Shown: positions 5,656-10,123 of the stretch, piece by piece
Layout: each line of letters starts with the position of its first letter
Position numbering within the stretch: the stretch's first letter is position 1
Source: an uncultured Oscillospiraceae bacterium
GTDB taxonomy: Bacteria > Bacillota > Clostridia > Oscillospirales > Oscillospiraceae
Assembly (NCBI GenBank): GCA_910588635.1
Contig: CAJUPW010000043.1
Span: 1 to 10,123 of the forward strand
Reading direction: 5' to 3'
DNA length: 10,123 nucleotides
Translations under genes and position numbers: made by a program
Notes under the pieces: model-generated
What the model was told of the DNA's origin: nothing
Database searches by the model: none
Seen by the model: only the letters and a program-made list of their open reading frames with translations

Positions 5656-6396
5656 ATGGCTGACGTCAGATTTTTGCTGACGGGCGATACCTCGGTGTTC
5701 GTGGAGTTCGGCTACGAGATCAGCGAGCCCATCAACGCCCGGATTCGCGCCTTTAACATCGCCCTGAGCAGCAGCAGCATTCCCGGCATTGTGGAGACGG
5801 TGCCCACCTACCGCTCCCTCATGGTCCACTACGACCCGGAGGTTATCCGCTATGCCCCTCTCATGGAGAAGCTGAAGGGCTTGCTGGGCCAGCTGGACAA
5901 AATTACCATCCCCCCCAGCGAGGTGCTGGAGATTCCCGTTCTCTACGGCGGGGAGGAGATGGGCCCCGACCTGAAGTTCGTAGCCGAGCACGCGGGCAAG
6001 ACGGAGGAGGAGGTCATCAACATCCACACCTCCACCGAGTACCTGATCTACATGCTTGGCTTCACCCCCGGCTTTACCTATCTGGGCGGCATGGACGAGG
6101 CCATCGCCACCCCCCGGCTGAAAACTCCCAGGGTAAAAATTCCCGCCGGCTCGGTGGGCATAGCCGGCTCTCAGACCGGCGTGTACCCCATCGACTCCCC
6201 GGGCGGCTGGCAGCTCATCGGCCGCACCCCGGTGCGGATGTACGACGCCGGTCGGGCCACCCCTATCCTGCCCCAGGCGGGCCAGTACATCAAGTTCTAT
6301 GCCATCGACCGGGCGGAGTTTGACAAAATCGCCGCCCAGGAGGCGGCAGAGGGCTATCAGGTCAAGCGTCACCCTAGGAAGGAGGGCGGAAAATGA
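5656..6396 (+). CDS. pxpB: 5-oxoprolinase subunit B (KipI/allophanate hydrolase subunit 1 family)
   Basis: PxpB works with PxpC and PxpA in ATP-dependent hydrolysis of 5-oxo-L-proline. The 246-residue length matches the family. Hallmarks are GFTPGFTYLGGMD (135-147) and the block from IPAGSVGIAG (162-171) through TGVYPIDSPGGWQ, the conserved core shared with the N-terminal part of urea amidolyase/allophanate hydrolase subunit 1. AAGGAG ends 6 bases before the ATG. The stop overlaps the pxpC start as ATGA (6393-6396), implying translational coupling and equal amounts of both subunits. In B. subtilis the homologue KipI was first described as an inhibitor of sporulation kinase KinA; the clustered pxpA and pxpC argue for the enzyme role here. 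Confidence 0.95.
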   Translation: MADVRFLLTGDTSVFVEFGYEISEPINARIRAFNIALSSSSIPGIVETVPTYRSLMVHYDPEVIRYAPLMEKLKGLLGQLDKITIPPSEVLEIPVLYGGEEMGPDLKFVAEHAGKTEEEVINIHTSTEYLIYMLGFTPGFTYLGGMDEAIATPRLKTPRVKIPAGSVGIAGSQTGVYPIDSPGGWQLIGRTPVRMYDAGRATPILPQAGQYIKFYAIDRAEFDKIAAQEAAEGYQVKRHPRKEGGK

Positions 6397-7334
6397 GTAT
6401 CACCGTATTGAATCCCGGCTTGCTCACCACCGTCCAGGACCAGGGCCGCGTCGGCTATCAGCAGTTCGGCGTGTCAGTGTCCGGGGTGATGGACCCCCGC
6501 TCCGCCGCTTTGGCCAATATTATTGCCGGCAACGACCAGGGCGAGGCGGTGCTGGAGTGCACCATGATGGGCCCCCAGCTCCAGTTTGACAAAGCCAATG
6601 TGATTGCTATTACCGGCGGCGATCTGGGCCCCACTCTGGACGGCAAGGCGATTCCCAGTTACCGGGCGGTAGCCGTCAAGGCGGGGCAGGTGCTGAAATT
6701 TGCCGGCCCCAAGGCGGGCTGCCGTGCCTTTATTGCCTTTGCCGGCGGGTTGGACATTCCTCTCACCATGGGCAGCCGTTCCACATATATGAAGGCTAAA
6801 ATTGGCGGTTTCCAGGGCCGCAAGCTGGAGAAGGGCGACATAATCGGTTTCCGGGCCCCCGTGGACACCTTGCCCCGTATGGCTGACCGGGCTCTCAGGC
6901 CCGAGTTCTCCCCTAAGCCGGTCTACGCTCTGCGGGTAGTCATGGGCCCTCAGGACGACTACTTTACCGATGCGGGCATCGCCACTTTTCTCAGTGAGAC
7001 CTACACCGTCACCCCGGAGTTTGACCGCATGGGCTGCCGTCTGGATGGCCCCGTTATCGCCCACAAGGATGGCGGCGACATTATTTCCGACGGAATCGCT
7101 TTCGGGGCCATTCAGGTGCCTTCGGCGGGTACGCCCATCATCATGCTGGGCGACCGGCAGACCACCGGCGGCTACACCAAGATTGCAGCCGTCATCACCG
7201 CCGACTTCCGCATCCTGGCCCAGCTGAAGGCGGGGGACAAGGTGCGGTTCGTCAAGGTGCCGGTGGAGTACGCGCAAGGTCTGCTGCTGGCCCAGCGCTC
7301 CGCCCTGAAGGCGCTGAGCAAGATTAACGCTTAA
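6393..7334 (+). CDS. pxpC: 5-oxoprolinase subunit C (KipA/biotin-dependent carboxyltransferase-like family)
   Basis: This is the third 5-oxoprolinase subunit, 313 residues, of usual family length. The N-terminus carries the family block NPGLLTTVQDQGRVGY (7-22) and SGVMDPRSA (30-38); the C-terminal part has GDRQTTGGYTKIA (253-265), which is characteristic of KipA and of allophanate hydrolase subunit 2. The start codon overlaps the pxpB stop by 4 bases, so translation is probably coupled. The name 'carboxyltransferase-like' reflects fold similarity to urea amidolyase and not a biotin reaction here. A strong hairpin follows 8 bases after the stop. Confidence 0.95.
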   Translation: MSITVLNPGLLTTVQDQGRVGYQQFGVSVSGVMDPRSAALANIIAGNDQGEAVLECTMMGPQLQFDKANVIAITGGDLGPTLDGKAIPSYRAVAVKAGQVLKFAGPKAGCRAFIAFAGGLDIPLTMGSRSTYMKAKIGGFQGRKLEKGDIIGFRAPVDTLPRMADRALRPEFSPKPVYALRVVMGPQDDYFTDAGIATFLSETYTVTPEFDRMGCRLDGPVIAHKDGGDIISDGIAFGAIQVPSAGTPIIMLGDRQTTGGYTKIAAVITADFRILAQLKAGDKVRFVKVPVEYAQGLLLAQRSALKALSKINA

Positions 7335-7342
7335 AACTGCAT

Positions 7343-7367
7343 ATGGCCGCCCCGGCGGGGCGGCCAT
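7343..7367 (+). repeat. Perfect GC hairpin between pxpC and the ycsI-like gene
   Basis: ATGGCCGCCCC (7343-7353) and GGGGCGGCCAT (7357-7367) form a perfect 11-bp stem with a 3-base GGC loop. The tail CATTAAAG has no T-run, so it is at most a partial terminator. It leaves the AGGAGG site (7381-7386) of the next gene free and could lower expression of that gene relative to pxpABC or protect the 3' end of the pxpC message. Confidence 0.65.
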
Positions 7368-7393
7368 CATTAAAGTAATGAGGAGGAGTATCC

Positions 7394-8218
7394 ATGGCAT
7401 TTGATATTACCCCCTACATCGACATGAAGCCCGCTGAGGTGCGCAAGCTCATCCGGGAGGGCGTGATCGACTTTCCCACCGCCGGCATGTGCCGGGGCTA
7501 CGCCCAGGCCAATCTGGTAATCCTGCCCCCGGAATACGCCGCCGACTTTGAGGAGTACGCCAGGAAAAACCCCTTCCCCTGTCCCATTCTGGAGATCATC
7601 AAGGGCGCCCCCGACACCCATGACATGGGGGAGGGGGGCAGCATCTGCACCGATATCCCCCGCTACCGGGTCTACGAGAACGGTGTGTTTACCAAGGAGC
7701 TCACCGACGCCTCGGAATACTGGAGGGAGGGCTATGTGGGCTTTCTCATCGGCTGCTCCTTTTCCTTTGAGGAGGCCCTGATCCGGGAGGGCATCGAGGT
7801 GCGGCACATCGCCCAGGGCCGCAACGTGCCCATGTACAAGACCAATATCCAGACGGCGAAGGCCGGTCCCTTCGAGGGTCCCATGGTGTGCTCTATGCGG
7901 CCCATGACCCCGGAGAACGCCAAAAAGGCCTACGATATCACCGTGAAAATGCCCAACGTCCACGGCGCCCCCGTCCACATGGGAGACCCGGCGGAAGTGG
8001 GAGTGGCCGACGTGATGAAGCCCGACTACGGCGAGGCGGTGGACATCTATCCCGGCGAGATTACCGTTTTCTGGCCTTGCGGCGTCACCCCTCAGGCCGC
8101 GGTGGAAAACGCCAAGCCACCTATCGTCATCACCCACGCTCCGGGCCATATGTTCATCACCGATGTGCTGAACACCGAGCTGAACGACTATCTGGAGGCC
8201 AAGAAGCAGAAAACCTGA
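7394..8218 (+). CDS. ycsI: YcsI/DUF1445 protein, D-glutamate cyclase family (putative hydro-lyase)
   Basis: A soluble 274-residue protein of the YcsI family, often annotated as 'putative hydro-lyase' and grouped with D-glutamate cyclase because the mammalian mitochondrial enzyme DGLUCY contains the same domain and interconverts D-glutamate and 5-oxo-D-proline. Visible conserved blocks are GMCRGYAQANLVILP (31-45), DIPRYRVYENG, GFLIGCSFSFEEAL, RNVPMYKTN, GDPAEVGV, FWPCGVTPQ and THAPGHMF. AGGAGG (7381-7386) lies 7 bases before the ATG. It is the last gene of the operon and ends before a terminator. Its place beside 5-oxoprolinase supports work on a 5-oxoproline or glutamate compound, perhaps salvaging D-glutamate. 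The activity of bacterial members is not established to my knowledge, so this role is inference. Confidence 0.9.
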   Translation: MAFDITPYIDMKPAEVRKLIREGVIDFPTAGMCRGYAQANLVILPPEYAADFEEYARKNPFPCPILEIIKGAPDTHDMGEGGSICTDIPRYRVYENGVFTKELTDASEYWREGYVGFLIGCSFSFEEALIREGIEVRHIAQGRNVPMYKTNIQTAKAGPFEGPMVCSMRPMTPENAKKAYDITVKMPNVHGAPVHMGDPAEVGVADVMKPDYGEAVDIYPGEITVFWPCGVTPQAAVENAKPPIVITHAPGHMFITDVLNTELNDYLEAKKQKT

Positions 8219-8260
8219 GGAAAAACGCCTGCCCGACGAGGGATCATACTGTAAAGATGT

Positions 8261-8304
8261 CAGCACCCGCTAAAAAGAAGTGCTTTTCGGCGGGTACTGT
8301 TTTT
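8261..8304 (+). terminator. Intrinsic terminator of the pxp operon
   Basis: CAGCACCCGC (8261-8270) pairs with GCGGGTACTG (8290-8299) with one mismatch. The inner AAAAG/CTTTT (8273-8277/8283-8287) extends the stem, and a run of five T follows (8300-8304). It sits 42 bases after the ycsI-like stop codon. Confidence 0.8.
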
Positions 8305-8398
8305 AGCGGCGCCAGAGGTGCACCTTGCGTTTGCTTTGTGATTCGGGCCTGACCCGCGCCATGACCTGCACGCCGAAATGTCCGAAAAGGGAAAGAGC

Positions 8399-8435
8399 GC
8401 CAGACCGGAAGTCCCGCCTTCCTGTCTGGCCTTTT
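8399..8435 (+). terminator. Second terminator-like hairpin downstream of the pxp operon
   Basis: GCCAGAC (8399-8405) pairs with GTCTGGC (8424-8430) and GGAAG (8407-8411) with CTTCC (8418-8422), with one mismatch between the two blocks, a 6-base loop, and the tail CTTTT (8431-8435). It may be a back-up terminator on the + strand. It also marks the point where similarity to a reverse transcriptase stops on the - strand. Confidence 0.6.
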
Positions 8436-8525
8436 CAGGAATTTCCACATGAGGGACAGAAACGCTTCGTCCTTAATGCGCCGCCGCAAAATATCAATGA
8501 GAACGTGGTGGTCGAAACAATCAAA
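8433..8525 (-). pseudogene. Group II-intron-type reverse transcriptase fragment
   Basis: Read on the - strand, 8525 to 8433 encodes 31 residues beginning FDCFDHHVLIDIL and continuing RRRIKDEAFLSLMWKFLK. This pattern, an FD pair followed by h.vLId.l..rI.De.fl.L.wkfLk, is the segment in and after the first catalytic Asp motif of group II intron (LtrA-like) reverse transcriptases. Upstream in this frame there is a stop codon within four codons; downstream the match ends at the 8399-8435 hairpin, where an intact protein would continue with AGY and the TPQGG..SP block. Nothing else of an intron or maturase is visible, so it is a decayed scrap of a mobile element in the gap between two convergent transcription units. 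Confidence 0.6.
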
Positions 8526-8562
8526 GCAAGGCTAATTGCAGATTATCTGCCATACATGACAT

Positions 8563-8588
8563 CAGGCCGCCGGATATCCGGCGGCCTG
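8563..8588. terminator. Perfect 26-bp palindrome, possible terminator of the glycerate kinase unit
   Basis: CAGGCCGCCGGAT (8563-8575) is followed directly by its exact reverse complement (8576-8588), with an EcoRV-type GATATC at the centre. It lies 34 bases beyond the end of the - strand glycerate kinase gene, where a terminator is expected, but no T-run follows on either strand. It may be a rho-independent hairpin of poor quality, an mRNA 3' stabiliser, or a protein binding site. Confidence 0.45.
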
Positions 8589-8622
8589 TGTGGTTGAAAG
8601 AGGGAAATTGAAAGAGGAAAGG

Positions 8623-9753
8623 TCATTTTTCCACGGCCCGAATAAGCCGCAGAACATCCTCCAGTGTCCGGCGATAGTTTTCACTAGCCAACGGAGAGAT
8701 TTCGTCCAAAGAGGCGGCCTGACGGTCGGTTCCAAAGATAGCGGTAACACCCAGATCATAGGCCTCTTCCGCTCCCGACCCGATACCGCCCACGATAGCA
8801 AGCAGGGGTATATTTCCGGGCTTTGTCCGTCTGGCAATACCCGAGATCACCTTGCCGTGGATGCTCTGGGAATCAAGCCGCCCCTCTCCGGTGATGACCA
8901 GATCCGTACCTGCCAGTCGGCGGTCGAAATCCAGCATATCCAGCACTGCCTCAATTCCGGGCTTCAGAGTCCCGCCCAGAAAAGCGATGCAGCCTGCGCC
9001 CAACCCGCCGGCAGCTCCCGCGCCGGGAATATTCCCCACCGACAAACCCAGCCCCCGCCGGATCATGTCCGCCAGATGGCATAGGCCGCTGTCCAGCCGC
9101 TCCGCCATAGCTTCGTCCGCTCCCTTCTGCGGTCCAAAGACGTGAGCCGCTCCCTGAGGGCCGCAGAGGGGATTATCCACATCGCACATGGCGGTAATCG
9201 TCACCTGTTTCAAAAGCCGTCTGGTCTCCGAGATATCAATACGGGCAATCCGTTCCAGCGACCCGCCTACAGGGACAAACTCCTCATCATTGCCCTGAAA
9301 GAATCTGGTTCCCAGAGCCGCGGCGCAGCCGCAGCCCCCGTCGTTGGTGCAGCTGCCCCCCAAACCCAGAAGAATTTCCCGGCAGCCGTTCTCCGCGGCA
9401 TGACGGATCAGCTGTCCGACTCCGAAGGTGGTGGTCCTTTCAGGGTTCTGCCGCTCTCCCACCATAGGCAGGCCGGCGGCGGAAGCCACCTCAATCACGG
9501 CTCTATTGCCGGAGCGGCAATAGATGGCTTGAACAGCCTCTCCGTAAGGTCCGGCAACCGTCACTTCCACCGGCTGGGCCTGAATGGCCTCCACAAAGCA
9601 CTCCACCGTCCCCTCGCCCCCGTCGGCGACCGGAAGCGCGGCTATTTCGCAGTAGGGAAAAAATCTGGGTATGGACTGCCTGGCAATCTCACAGATATCC
9701 CGGCTGGATAAGGTGCCTTTGAATGAGTCGGAAATCACGATACATTTTTTCAT
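8623..9753 (-). CDS. glxK: Glycerate kinase (GlxK/GarK family)
   Basis: Phosphorylates D-glycerate with ATP; characterised members of this family (GarK/GlxK type) form 2-phosphoglycerate, which enters lower glycolysis. The 376 residues match the usual length. Family blocks in order: SDSFKGTLSS (8-17), PVADGGEGT (41-49), GLGGSCTNDGG (130-140), CDVDNPLCGPQGA (190-202) with FGPQKGA, GAGAAGGLGAG (244-254) and DLVITGEGRLDSQS (284-297). The ATG at 9753 is preceded by TGAGGG, in which the TGA is the stop codon of the upstream dehydrogenase; the genes are 9 bases apart and surely share a transcript. With that enzyme it makes a hydroxypyruvate-to-glycerate-to-phosphoglycerate route. The gene converges with the pxp operon. 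Confidence 0.93.
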   Translation of the reverse strand: MKKCIVISDSFKGTLSSRDICEIARQSIPRFFPYCEIAALPVADGGEGTVECFVEAIQAQPVEVTVAGPYGEAVQAIYCRSGNRAVIEVASAAGLPMVGERQNPERTTTFGVGQLIRHAAENGCREILLGLGGSCTNDGGCGCAAALGTRFFQGNDEEFVPVGGSLERIARIDISETRRLLKQVTITAMCDVDNPLCGPQGAAHVFGPQKGADEAMAERLDSGLCHLADMIRRGLGLSVGNIPGAGAAGGLGAGCIAFLGGTLKPGIEAVLDMLDFDRRLAGTDLVITGEGRLDSQSIHGKVISGIARRTKPGNIPLLAIVGGIGSGAEEAYDLGVTAIFGTDRQAASLDEISPLASENYRRTLEDVLRLIRAVEK

Positions 9754-9762
9754 GGGAGGCCC

Positions 9763-10123
9763 TCAGGGATTGACCACATGGATGGGCGCGCCGTCAATGT
9801 AGGCTTTGGCGTTGGCCACCGCGCAGTCCATGATGCGCTGGCGGCTCTCCTTGGGCGCCCAGGAGATGTGGGGGGTGATAATGCAGTTTTTGGCCTGGAG
9901 CAGAGGGTTGTCGGCGCGGATAGGCTCGGTGTACACCACGTCCAGGCCGGCGGCCCCCATTTTTCCGCTGTTCAGCGCGTCGGCCACATCCTGCTCGTTG
10001 ATGAGCTGCCCCCGGGCGTTGTTGATGAGGATGACCCCGTCCTTCATTTTGGCAATGGACTCCTTGTTAATCATGCAGGTGTTCTCCGGGGTCAGGTTAC
10101 AGTGGAGGGTAATCACGTCGGAC
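9763..10123 (-). CDS. D-2-hydroxyacid dehydrogenase, glycerate dehydrogenase/hydroxypyruvate reductase-like (C-terminal part)
   Basis: Only the last ~120 codons lie in the window; the 5' part continues past 10123, so the frame starts here with SDVITLHCNLTPEN and not with a true start codon. The fragment is the C-terminal half of the NAD-binding domain plus the catalytic end of the 2-Hacid_dh family. It carries the catalytic Arg in NNARGQL, the Glu in YTEPIRADNPLL and the His in TPHISWAPKESRQR, all intact. The TPHISW/APKESRQR ending is close to the hydroxypyruvate reductase/glycerate dehydrogenase branch. It precedes glycerate kinase by 9 bases on the same strand, which supports hydroxypyruvate or a related 2-oxoacid as substrate. 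Without the N-terminal part, phosphoglycerate or lactate dehydrogenase activity cannot be strictly excluded. Confidence 0.88.
   Translation of the reverse strand, partial: SDVITLHCNLTPENTCMINKESIAKMKDGVILINNARGQLINEQDVADALNSGKMGAAGLDVVYTEPIRADNPLLQAKNCIITPHISWAPKESRQRIMDCAVANAKAYIDGAPIHVVNP

Noticed and set aside
6474..8266. Long open frames on the - strand (about 300 codons each) opposite pxpC and the ycsI-like gene
   Set aside because: They mirror GC-rich coding sequence of well-recognised + strand genes, have repetitive Gly/His/Val-rich composition and no family features.
8325..8597. Small + strand gene in the gap after the pxp operon
   Set aside because: It has no ribosome binding site, crosses the terminator hairpin, and the same bases give a better reverse transcriptase match on the other strand.
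9142..9711. 189-codon + strand frame opposite glycerate kinase
   Set aside because: It is the antisense of a clearly conserved gene and shows no protein family features.

Overview
The window looks like a piece of chromosome from a gut-type Clostridia species, most likely the Oscillospiraceae (Flavonifractor/Oscillibacter-like). This rests on remembered similarity of the 5S rRNA 3' end, strong AGGAGG-type ribosome binding sites, CCA-encoded tRNAs directly behind an rRNA operon, and a GC-rich core operon of Bacillus ycsF/pxp type. The placement is inference; no search was run.

Layout. Positions 1-620 hold the end of a 5S rRNA gene and a cluster of five tRNAs (Asn-GTT, a CAT-anticodon tRNA, Trp-CCA, Asp-GTC, Thr-GGT), closed by a terminator. 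Positions about 620-3290 are an AT-rich insert. It carries a short unknown gene (122 aa), a hairpin terminator or attenuator, a 619-aa HD-domain phosphohydrolase with SAMHD1/COG1078-type motifs, a 15-bp-stem terminator, and a 139-bp element with nested inverted repeats. This is the most likely place for an undescribed system.

Positions 3356-8304 form a GC-rich + strand operon for 5-oxoproline (pyroglutamate) use: pxpA, a divergent Nramp-family transporter (YcsG-like), pxpB, pxpC and a YcsI/DUF1445 protein of the D-glutamate cyclase family. PxpA, PxpB and PxpC make up the ATP-dependent 5-oxoprolinase that yields glutamate. The transporter may import the substrate, and the YcsI protein may link D-glutamate and 5-oxoproline. 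A promoter and a terminator bracket the operon. Three of its four gene junctions contain strong GC-rich hairpins; the fourth (pxpB-pxpC) is an ATGA overlap.

Positions 8219-8622 are non-coding. They hold two terminator-like hairpins, a 31-codon remnant of a group II-intron-type reverse transcriptase on the - strand, and a perfect 26-bp palindrome. Positions 8623-10123 are a - strand pair: a partial D-2-hydroxyacid dehydrogenase (glycerate dehydrogenase/hydroxypyruvate reductase-like) followed 9 bases later by glycerate kinase. Together they suggest hydroxypyruvate to D-glycerate to phosphoglycerate, feeding glycolysis.
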